A stretch of 21,018 nucleotides of DNA from Carex sylvatica (lineage: Eukaryota; Streptophyta; Magnoliopsida; Poales; Cyperaceae): NCBI GenBank assembly GCA_964058845.1, contig CAXKVR010000771.1:1-21018 (forward strand), read 5' to 3'. This document shows positions 1 to 8,385 of this stretch, one piece after another. The stretch's first letter is position 1; each line of letters starts with the position of its first letter. Made by a program: the position numbers and the translations under genes. The notes beneath the pieces were generated by a model. It made no database searches and had not been told where the DNA came from. It saw nothing but the letters and a program-made list of their open reading frames with translations.

Positions 1-480
1 TACATGAAATTTTTCCAAAAAAAATTGCAAATTTCATTTGCATTATATGTGCACTTAAATTGATATAAGACAAAATAAAGTAACATTTAATTTTCACCTA
101 TCATAAGGTCAATTGATACCCCCGCCCAACATGCAACATAACCATATCCGATCTAATAAATTCTAGCACAATCACAATTTGACCAATTCGAAAAAACTCT
201 AATTGAATTCAACAATTCACAATTCAATCATATCACCAAATTGAACTAATCGAATTAAACAACTAATTGAATTCAACAATATCACCAAATTCACAATTAA
301 ATTCTAACCCTAACCCTAAATTGAACTAAACGCATTCAAAATCCTAACCAATAACCAATAACACTAATTGAATTTAATCGCATACAACATAAATCATCTT
401 TTAATAGAATTTTAACCCTAACCAATAACACTAACTCTAAACCCTAATCCAAAATCCTAATCAAATTTTAATCGCATTCA
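1..480. other. AT-rich spacer with telomere-like CCCTAA motifs
   Basis: I see no gene here. The stretch is AT-rich and has a short internal direct repeat: an 18-bp block at 199-216 recurs at 263-280. CCCTAA motifs occur near 304-320 and a telo-box-like AAACCCTAA lies at 439-447. Read on the minus strand this is T-rich with TTAGGGTT motifs, as often seen in the first intron of plant genes or transposons just after a CT-rich leader. The origin is not resolved. Confidence 0.4.
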
Positions 481-765
481 AAACTTATTTGAAATTTTCA
501 GTCGAGGAGGCGGCAGAGGCAGCGAGGAGCACGAGCAAGGAAGATAGAGAGGGAGGAGAGGCGGTGAAGGGGAGAAAGAGTGGCAACAGGAGAGGGTGGC
601 GGCGAGGGAGAGGGATGACCGGCAGTGAGGGGCGGAGGCGCGGACGTTTCTTTTTTTTTTTTTTCTTTTCCTTTTTTTTTGGCGGATAGGCGAAATAGAG
701 ATGGAGAAGAGGGATCGCGGGGGTGGGGTTATTTACAACTCGGGCCGTAAATATTATATACGGTT
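481..765 (-). promoter_or_regulatory. Possible minus-strand promoter and CT-rich leader
   Basis: The plus strand is GA- and G-rich (about 499-640) with T-runs at 647-680. On the minus strand this is a long CT-rich tract like a plant 5' untranslated leader. A TATA-like TATATAAT lies upstream on the minus strand at about 752-761. GC-rich inverted motifs of the ACGGTTCGG / CGGACC kind surround it (750-810), which could equally be subterminal repeats of a DNA transposon. No protein of the leader's owner is visible, because it would lie left of the window. The plus-strand reading frame across this tract is low complexity and is not counted as a gene. Confidence 0.25.
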
Positions 766-1281
766 CGGAATTTTAATTTCGGACCATATATATTCTGTAC
801 GGTTTGGACAAAAATAAAAAACTTGCTAAATCGTGATTATTTATATTAAATTATTATTTTTTTGGATAAAAATAAAAATCACGGAGCTAAATATATCAAA
901 CAAGAAATTGTTTAATGTAATTTAGTAGTATATACTTCAAATAAAAATAGGACAGTACTTCCAGTTGAATATATATAATAATTTTCAGCACGATGCACGA
1001 TGCACGATGATGTTTTCTTTAAATATATAGAAATGTTCCTGGTTAGCTTTGTAATACTCAAGAATTAGTACGCCAATAATTAGCAATAGTTATTAATAAA
1101 CAAACATTTTCTATTTAATTTAATATATACAAAACGACGTTTATTTTTCATTTCATACAAAGCAATGACGTTTCTAATTTCACAAAAAGTAAAGTGCATT
1201 TATCATGTATGGTTTTTCTGTAACTAATTGTGAGTGGCAACTTGTGACGATTATCCATGAAAATCTGGAGCGGACTTTCAG
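766..1281. other. AT-rich intergenic DNA
   Basis: No coding potential or recognisable element. The only local structure is a tandem ATGCACG repeat near 990-1008. The segment ends at the left copy of the 9-bp target duplication (1273-1281) of the adjacent Mutator-like element. Confidence 0.4.
1273..1281. repeat. Left 9-bp target-site duplication of Mutator-like element
   Basis: GACTTTCAG, identical to 2504-2512 on the other side of the element. Confidence 0.8.
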
Positions 1282-2503
1282 CCGAAATTTTTATTAATAT
1301 CTAAAAAAAATAATTAATTTCAAAAACTACCCCTTCTGCACTAGAATTCGAAATCTATCCAAATCAGAATTTTTTTAACGGTTTCAAGCCAATTTTCCGG
1401 TAATAAAAATCCTAGTTTGAAGCCTTTCAAAACCGGTGATAATTTTTCCGGTTTCTAGGACCGGTAAAATTATCACCAGTTTCATGACTGTGTAATTGTA
1501 AGAATTTCATTAGATGGTCCGTCCAAGTCATTCATTTGCTTTGAGATCCAAACAAGCATCTACTCCAATGCAAACAAATAGGTAATAATAGAACCAGGGA
1601 CGGATCCAGGATTTCTGTCAGGATAGGACACTAATCAGGTTAACCCATTAACTTTGTCGTTACACAATTGCAACTCAATCCCTAAACTATGTTTATTATA
1701 AAATATGTTATAATCATAAAATTAATTGACACCACATTGAAATATTTTTTCTAAGTTAATTAAAAATTCATTTGACACAATTTGAAGTTGGACTGTTCTT
1801 AGCCAATGAGCAAATCAAAGTCAAAATTTAGATAAAAAATTAACTGAAATATAAGTAATGAATAATAAAAGACACAAAAGTTTGGCTGACCCATCTCCTT
1901 ATAATTGTAATAATAGGTCACACTGTCAAACATTTCTTGTTCTTTTGTTCTCTTTCATTCTATTTACAGAATAGAGTATCGCATATCCGAAAAAAATGAA
2001 ATACGCCTGATTGACCGAAACTCAAAAGGAATCGATTCAAGAATTGAACTAACTCGGATCAGGAGTATGCACTACATCGGACTAGGAGTAAGCACATTGA
2101 ACAATTAGTATTGGATGAAAATAAAAAATTTAAATTCAGGGTAGGCACTTGCCTACCCCAATTTATATGTGGATCCGCCGGTGAATAAAACCGGTAGTAA
2201 CCGGTAACAAATGGTAAACAAAATATATTGAAAGGGATAATAGAAATGTTGTAACTGATATTAATAGAACCGGTAAAAAAAAATGCCGGTCTCAAGTTTT
2301 GAAACCGGTAATAATATTTTCGATTCTAGAAATCGGAAATTTTTTCACCACTTTTGGAAATACTGGAACCGGGAATAATATTTTCGAAATGTTGGCTTGG
2401 AACCGGTAAAAAATATTTTCGGTTTGGATAGATTTCAAATCCCAGCACAGAGAGGATAATTTTTGAAATTAATTTTTTTTTTGTAAATTAATAAAAATTT
2501 GGG
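1282..2503. mobile_element. Non-autonomous Mutator-like (long-TIR, fold-back) element
   Basis: The two ends are inverted copies of each other. The left end begins CCGAAATTTTTATTAAT and the reverse complement of the right end begins CCCAAATTTTTATTAAT. Similarity continues for about 200 bp: both arms carry AATTAATTTCAAAAA, then GAAATCTATCCAAA, then a series of ACCGGT-type motifs. The element is flanked by a perfect 9-bp direct repeat GACTTTCAG (1273-1281 and 2504-2512), the duplication size usual for Mutator-like elements. There is no transposase frame. Without the nested hAT copy the element would be about 0.63 kb, almost all inverted repeat. Its right end lies about 245 bp before the aminopeptidase start codon. 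Confidence 0.8.
1595..2183. mobile_element. Nested non-autonomous hAT-like element (589 bp)
   Basis: The left end reads CAGGGACGGATCCAGGA and the reverse complement of the right end reads CACCGGCGGATCCACAT. They share the CGGATCCA core of a common plant hAT-like terminal repeat. Flanking octamers AATAGAAC (1587-1594) and AATAAAAC (2184-2191) differ at one base and fit an 8-bp hAT duplication. A perfect hairpin GGGTAGGCA-CT-TGCCTACCC lies near the right end (2139-2158). There is no transposase. The element sits inside the Mutator-like element, so it inserted later. Confidence 0.7.
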
Positions 2504-2512
2504 GACTTTCAG
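2504..2512. repeat. Right 9-bp target-site duplication of Mutator-like element
   Basis: GACTTTCAG, identical to 1273-1281. Confidence 0.8.
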
Positions 2513-2667
2513 ATCTCACTGGTTGTGGTTGGTGTTTGTCACTGCAGGTGGGGTATCTGCTGTCAGAGAAACGTTACACGCAATAGTATGTTTCCAAAAT
2601 CCAAACGCCTCAGAAATCAGGATTCCTTCTTATCCCTACTGACAACATATTAGAAATGCGGGATGGA

Positions 2668-2684
2668 TGACGCGGCATGTGACG
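2668..2684 (+). promoter_or_regulatory. as-1-like element (two TGACG motifs)
   Basis: TGACGCGGCATGTGACG holds two TGACG boxes whose starts are exactly 12 bp apart, the spacing of the classical as-1/ocs element bound by TGA-class bZIP factors. It lies about 65-80 bp before the aminopeptidase ATG. As-1 elements respond to salicylate, jasmonate-related signals and oxidative stress. That this gene responds to them is inference. Confidence 0.5.
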
Positions 2685-2719
2685 ATTGAGAGATAACGGC
2701 GAACTGCGTTTCTTTTGGC

Positions 2720-2745
2720 TTTAAATACACCCCACCCCTCTCTTA
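2720..2745 (+). promoter_or_regulatory. TATA-like box and pyrimidine patch of the aminopeptidase gene
   Basis: TTTAAATA at 2720-2727 is followed by a CT-rich patch (about 2729-2743), as in plant core promoters. The spacing is unusual: the box is only about 22-29 bp before the first ATG (2749). A transcript starting at the normal distance from it would begin at or past that codon. Confidence 0.4.
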
Positions 2746-2748
2746 AAA

Positions 2749-5700
2749 ATGGCAGCTTCCTTCGCCATTGCTACCTCTTCCTCTACTGCCTTTTTGGGGT
2801 CCCGCTTCTGTCGCTACGTGTCTCCCCTCTTTTTCTCCGCTTTTAGAAATAAATATCCCCCGTTCTCCTTTTGCTTTGCTCATTCTCCATCTTCCTTTTC
2901 TTCTTCTTCGTGTTCTTCTTCCCTCCGTTGGCAAGTGGGATCTCGTGCGAGGATGGCACACTCTACAGCTTGCGCCGCTCTTGGCCTGACAAAGCCGAAC
3001 ACAATTGAGGCACCTCAGGTAGCTATAACTTCTTTTCAAATGCGACTTCAATATTTTTGTTACTTTGTATGCTTTTTGGTAGCAAGGTGTTCGACGGAAT
3101 GTCTCACAGAAGATTTCTTTAGATCTTTCCAATTCTTCGTTTGGGTTTTCTAGTTTTGATGGATCTAACTTGTACTTGCGAAATAAACATGCTGATCTGT
3201 GTGGTTACTCTTTGTAGATCACTTTCTCAGCGAAGGATATTGACTTTGCCGAATGGAAGGGGGACATCCTTGCTCTCGCCGTCTCAGAAAAGGATTTCTC
3301 CAAAGACTCAAACTCAAAGTTTGAGAACCCGATCCTGAAGAAACTCGATGAAAAACTTAGTGGTCTCTTAGCTGAGACTTCATCAGAAGAGGATTTTACT
3401 GGTAAAGCTGGGCAAACAGTTGTTCTTCGTTTGGCTGGCTTTGGTTTCAAAAGAGTTGGGCTTATTGGGACTGGCCAGATCAAGGAGCCAACAGCTACTG
3501 CTTACAAAGGCATCGGTGAGGCTGTTGCAGCAGTTACCAAAACTGCTCAAGCAAGTAAAGTGGCAATTGTTGTTGTATCCACTCTTGAAGGATCGTCAGA
3601 ATCCAAGTTACATGCTGCGGCTTCCATTGCTGCTGGTAATTTTTTTCTTCTCAAAATGGCACCTTGGCTAACTGACATTTGTCTTAGCTTGGCGTAAAAG
3701 GTGTGTCTAGCTGATATTAACTTAGCTTTAATTCTAACTACATATCATTCCGTAAACCCAGATTGACCTAAAAAAAGGCTAAACAAATCTTGATTTGGGC
3801 TGCAACTTGCAAGCTCTTTTAAAAGTATTCCTTAAGGATATACCTTGAAACTTAGAAGACAATACAGTTATTTTGTCCTTTTTGTAAAATGATCTAGAAA
3901 ATAATTTGCTTTTGCAAATACAGTCCTTTTGGTATCTTAAGAATAAATGACAGTTTTAGAAAGCTGACAACTGGCTTAATACTTTTATAACAACCTTCCA
4001 GTAATATCACCCCCTATAGGTTAGGTTCTCACTTAAATATCTTTGTTTGTGTGTGCAGGTACTGTGATCGGCATATATGAGGACAACAGGTTCAAGTCTG
4101 AATCAAAAAAGGCAGTTCTTAAAGAAGTAGACATTGTCGGTTTGGGCAGTGGTTCTGAGCTTGACAAAAAACTAAAACATGCTGTCGAGGTATGCTCCGG
4201 GGTGATTTTTGGAAAAGAGCTTGTTAATGCACCTGCGAATGTTCTCACCCCTGGTATGTAAAACTTTATTTTAGGTGATTATAATCTGCTGCCTTGTATA
4301 GATGCATGATTATAAGAATACACTAAAAGGGTTGTATGCTTCATGGAACTCCCAAATTTAAATTCTGGTACCAGTAGGTGCCAAAAACTCGCTTGAGTAA
4401 ATGATTATTTATTTATTCACTGTTTTCTTATCTTACCAAAGTACGAATAACATGACCACTTGTATTAGTTTGCAAAATTTTGTAAAACATGTGTTATTTT
4501 TTTCAGGTGTCCTAGCAGAGGAGGCTGCAAAGGTGGCATCTTCATATAGTGATGTCATGACTGCAACTATATTAGATGTTGAGCAATGCGAAAAACTAAA
4601 GATGGGCTCTTACTTGGGAGTTGCTGCTGCTTCTGCTAATCCACCTCATTTTATCCATCTCTGTTATAAACCGCCGGGTGGCAACGTGAAGAGAAAGTTG
4701 GCTATTGTTGGAAAAGGTTTAACTTTTGACAGGTAATTTAGAATGAGAGTTGCTCGATTAGGCATCCAAATTGGCACTTATTGATGCTGTTTTTTTTTTT
4801 TTTTTTTTTTTTAGTGGTGGTTACAACATAAAGACTGGGCCAGGTTGTTCGATAGAGTTGATGAAATTTGATATGGGAGGATCTGCTGCAACTTTTGGAG
4901 CAGCAAAGGCTATAGCTCAAATCAAACCTCCTGGTGTAGAGGTAACTATTTTTCCGGGCATAATAGTGATATAAATTTAATCCATTTTACTTTTGTGTTG
5001 ATTATTCTAATATCCTTTTCAGGTTCATTTTATTGTTGCGGCATGTGAAAATATGATTAGTGGAACTGGCATGAGGCCTGGTGACATAGTTACTGCTTCT
5101 AATGGAAAGACAATTGAGGTAAGTTTTTACTAAAACATGGCTTGACCCATCAATACAAGTGTAAATGGATTTTTTTCACTTACATCAAACTTCTGATTTA
5201 TATTGGCTGATGAGGAAAGACACTATACAAGGAACATAAATCTTATAAGGAAAAAATCAATTTAAATTTCTCTCTGTTTTCCTTAGAAATAGAAATATTT
5301 TCAAATGAATTATTTTTTCCATATTTAGTTACTATCTAATTAAATGTAGTATTGGACCATCCAAAAAAAAATTCTACAAGGGTATCCATATGGACCTTGA
5401 TCTCTTTCTTCTTTTTATTTTAGGTTAATAACACAGATGCTGAGGGAAGGCTTACCCTTGCGGATGCATTGGTCTATGCTTGTAACCAAGGTGTTGACAA
5501 GGTAAAAAATTTGTTTGCACTTTAGTCATAAAAATATATATTTATAATCTTCAATTATGTTCTCTGTTAATATACACAACATTGTTGCAGATTGTAGATT
5601 TGGCAACCCTAACTGGTGCATGTGTTGTTGCCCTTGGATCTAGCGTTGCCGGTAAGAAACTGAATCTAAAACTAGAGTACATAATGCTTGGGTCTGCTTC

Positions 5701-6576
5701 TATTGTACATTGTAATTGTGTTTGTTTGTATAGGTATTTTCACTCCTAACGATGAGCTTGCAAAGGAAGTGGTAGAGGCATCACAGAGAGCAGGAGAGAA
5801 GTTATGGAGGTTGCCATTGGAGGAAAGCTACTGGGAATCAATGAAATCTGGTGTGGCTGATATGGTCAACACTGGTGGTCGCCAAGGAGGCTCTATTACT
5901 GCCGCTCTCTTTCTTAAGCAGGTCGAATTTTGTCGTTGTTCTATCTCAGTTTTCCATACTTGGTACCAGAACACAACAATTTGGCTGGAAATTGTTGTCC
6001 ACAATCTGATTGGTTAACCTTCTCATGTGTACATTAGCATGTTATGGTGATCTGACCGTATGTAGTTGCTTATAAGCTCATTCTGGTTCAACATGTGTCG
6101 AAGATATCTTATGCTATCTCATTAAAATTTAATTGCGGATTTTAGGATGACTTTAAAAACTCACATATAGACATTATGACCTGCTCATTGGTTTGGTTGG
6201 AATTGGATCTGATCTTTTTACTCTTTTTTCATAAGGAATGCATATGCGAATTGACACGTTTCCACCCTTAGATACATACCCGTAAGATAAAGTTGCTCCA
6301 GCACAAAACATTATCTGTGGTCTTATCTCTTTTGAAATACTAGCATTATTTGATACTAGCTGTAAACACATACTGGCATGTATCATCTAAATTTGACATT
6401 ACCCTTTAGCAGTTATCATTTGAACTCAAGTTTTTGTGTGCTTGCAGTTTGTGGATGAAAAGGTGCAGTGGCTACATATAGATATGGCTGGACCAGTTTG
6501 GAATGATAAGAAACGTGCTGCAACTGGTTTTGGAGTATCCACCTTAGTTGAATGGGTTTTGAGCAATTCTTCTTAA
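2749..6576 (+). CDS. LAP: Leucine aminopeptidase, plant M17 family, plastid-type leader (10 exons)
   Basis: Exons: 2749-3018, 3218-3635, 4059-4253, 4507-4732, 4815-4941, 5023-5118, 5424-5501, 5591-5651, 5734-5921 and 6448-6576. All introns are GT-AG and phases join cleanly to 595 residues. Product: a metal-dependent exopeptidase that removes N-terminal residues; the family forms hexamers with two metal ions per subunit. Residues 1-68 are rich in Ser, Phe and Arg with no Asp or Glu, typical of a chloroplast transit peptide. The N-terminal M17 domain spans roughly 90-270 and the catalytic domain roughly 275-590. By comparison with bovine lens aminopeptidase, Lys364, Asp369, Asp389, Asp449 and Glu451 are metal ligands, and Lys376 and Arg453 are catalytic. 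The signature NTDAEGRL is at 447-454. Nothing essential is missing, so the gene looks functional. The gene symbol is at family level; plant paralogues cannot be told apart here. Confidence 0.96.
2953..2955 (+). other. Possible internal start codon for a cytosolic aminopeptidase form
   Basis: Met69 opens the segment [12 protein letters not shown], which resembles the start of leader-less plant leucine aminopeptidases such as Arabidopsis LAP1 (recalled, not searched). The context has A at -3 and G at +4, as good as that of Met1. Starting here would give 527 residues without the transit peptide. Confidence 0.4.
4790..4814 (+). other. 23-T acceptor tract of intron 4
   Basis: An uninterrupted T-run at 4790-4812 ends directly in the AG acceptor (4813-4814) of an 82-bp intron. 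The following exon completes the Ser codon of the FDSGG motif. The run is a long homopolymer, so its length may be polymorphic or misread. Confidence 0.7.
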
Positions 6577-6730
6577 GATACAAGGGTTTTAGGTCAAGCA
6601 CTAAAACACAGAAGAAAAATGGTACTGTTGTGAGCTCAAGGCATTTTGGTTTTAGGGATATTTTATAGTGAGTTGAAAAAATAAAAGCATGCCTTCTGAT
6701 CAAATAAAGCCTGTTTTCTTTAGTGTGTTT
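6577..6730 (+). terminator. 3' untranslated region with two AATAAA signals
   Basis: AATAAA occurs at 6680-6685 and 6703-6708, about 104 and 127 bp after the TAA stop. The second is followed by a T-rich stretch, as expected near a plant poly(A) site. The exact cleavage site cannot be seen. Confidence 0.55.
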
Positions 6731-7554
6731 GATCGTTTGCTTTTGTTGTCAGCTATTTATTATCTACTAATCTCTTCCAGTCAAGTTAATTTGCTCATGT
6801 GGACTTTTGATATTGAGCCTACTTCATGACAGTTTGTGTTTGCTTCTGTGAGTGATGGAGCTGTTTAGTATGATTTATTTATTGTGCTTGTACCAGATGG
6901 ATTCTTTATGTGAAGAACAGTTAGTACTGGTACAACAAGGTTTGGTATCTGGTTTAGGTTGTCTGTGTTTTTATTGCAACTGAGGCTAACTCTACTTCAA
7001 CACAATATATCTTGTTGTCTTCACTTTCTGTCTACTCAACGGTTGGTTTTCGGGTTAACTAGAGTTTCCAAAGAGCAAAGGAAAATCAACCCTATGAATC
7101 CTTGAGAAGAATCAAGGATTGCTTACAAATTGATCATATGAATCAAATTGAAATTATTTCCAACATTGCAATTTATTGGTGTATTCTTATGGCCCATGTT
7201 TTATGTCCGTGCTAAACTTAAAAATTATTCCTTTTTATCTCGTTTCCTCATTTCATAAATTATTAGTTTCGTATTAAAAAAAAAAAAAATCAAATTGGTC
7301 AACATATTATTTTGGAAGGAAAATAAATCAAAATACATAGCACAAATACATCTCTGATTATGATTTAATAATGAGAAAGTGACCATACGAATAATTATTG
7401 ATAGCAATATACTCAAATATCTTGAATCACGGATCAAGCATGATTAAAAAATAGAAAAAAGATCTAGAAAATTAGACTACTCGTATTTATGCAATAGCAC
7501 GGAAAAAATATAGTATTAAGTAATTTCGTATCAACCTCATTTTAAGTTGCAAAA
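6731..7554. other. Intergenic 3' flank of the aminopeptidase gene
   Basis: No gene or recognisable element. The first half is mixed-composition sequence. From about 7200 it becomes strongly AT-rich, with an A-run at 7276-7288. Short reading frames here are chance frames in AT-rich DNA. Confidence 0.5.
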
Positions 7555-8385
7555 ATCCTCTATGGCAAGAGAAAGAATAATTGCAATCATAATACTACAT
7601 TTTAATTGAAGATCTTTGCACTCCATATGAAAAATGTAGAGGGTAACTACAACCATAATATAATAATCTAATTAAAGGTCTTTGCAATATTCTAGTAGTG
7701 TCTCCAGATGATAAATGAAGATTGTAGTTGCAACCATAATACAACACTCAAATTGAAGGTCTTTGAAGCACATTAACAGTGTCGCCAGATGTAAAGAGAA
7801 GAGGGAAGTTAGAACCAGTGTTGTAAAAAATATCAGTTTAGGTCGATTAATCGACTGATCAGTTTGTGGTGACTAAACTGTCATGAATTTTTTCAACTAA
7901 TTGACAGATTATTCTTAATTAATCGCTTGGCGGTACCCTGTCGATCCGACGATCACATATTGTTAATTTACAACACTGGTTACAACCCTATTACAACACT
8001 TCAATTGAAGGTCTTTGCAACGCTCAATTAGTGTCTTCAAATTGCAATTAAAGATGATGGTTGCAACCCTAATACAACACTCCAATTGAAGGTCCTTGCA
8101 GCACTCTAATAGTGTCATCAGATTAATAAAGAAGAAGGTAGTTGCAACCTATTACAACACTCCAATTGAAGGTCTTTGCAGCGTTCTAGTAGATCTCTAG
8201 ATGACAATGGAAGATAATGGTTGCAACCCCAATACAACACTCCAATTGAAGGTCTTCGCAACACTCTATTGGTGTCTCCATATGGCAAAAGAGAATAGGG
8301 TAGTAACAACACTAATACAACACTTCAATTGAAGGTCTTTGCAGTACTCAAGTAGTGTTTCCAGATAGAAATGGAAGATGATGGT
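7555..8385. repeat. 81-bp minisatellite array, about eight copies, split by a MITE
   Basis: The anchor AATTGAAGGTCTTTGCA recurs at 7604, 7670, 7751, 8003, 8084, 8164, 8244 and 8327. Spacings are 66, 81, 252, 81, 80, 80 and 83. The 252-bp interval contains a 163-bp insertion plus an 8-bp duplication, which leaves exactly 81. A unit runs roughly from AATACAACACTCCAATTGAA through a 'TAGTGTCTCCAGATGG' segment to a 'GATGGTTGCAACCC' segment. The first unit is short and diverged, and copies differ by scattered substitutions. A related array lies at 15320-15545. Confidence 0.85.
7816..7978. mobile_element. hAT-type MITE (163 bp) inside the minisatellite
   Basis: The ends are perfect 12-bp inverted repeats, CAGTGTTGTAAA and TTTACAACACTG. 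Flanking octamers GTTAGAAC (7808-7815) and GTTACAAC (7979-7986) match at 7 of 8 positions, as expected for a hAT target duplication. Removing the element and one octamer restores the 81-bp period of the host array. It has no coding capacity. The CAGTGTTGTAAA end is common in plant hAT MITEs. Confidence 0.85.

Noticed and set aside
305..320. True interstitial telomere array
   Set aside because: Only about two consecutive CCCTAA units are present. This is a short motif, not an array.
489..689. Open frame of 66 residues with a Glu/Arg-rich part and a poly-Phe end
   Set aside because: It translates a GA-rich tract and T-runs. It has low complexity and no recognisable domain, and it fits a minus-strand CT-rich leader better.
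2059..2295. Minus-strand frame of 78 residues
   Set aside because: It crosses the end of the nested hAT-like element and the arm of the Mutator-like element, with no similarity to a transposase that I can see.
2743..3132. Minus-strand frame of 129 residues opposite aminopeptidase exon 1
   Set aside because: It is a shadow of the transit-peptide exon on the other strand. The plus-strand exon joins in frame to a full M17 protein.
8118..8312. Minus-strand frame in the 81-bp array
   Set aside because: It is a translation of the minisatellite, kept open because the period is a multiple of three. There is no start context or domain.
7555..8385. Possible CRISPR-like array
   Set aside because: The repeats are contiguous 81-bp units without unique spacers, and the context is a plant genome.
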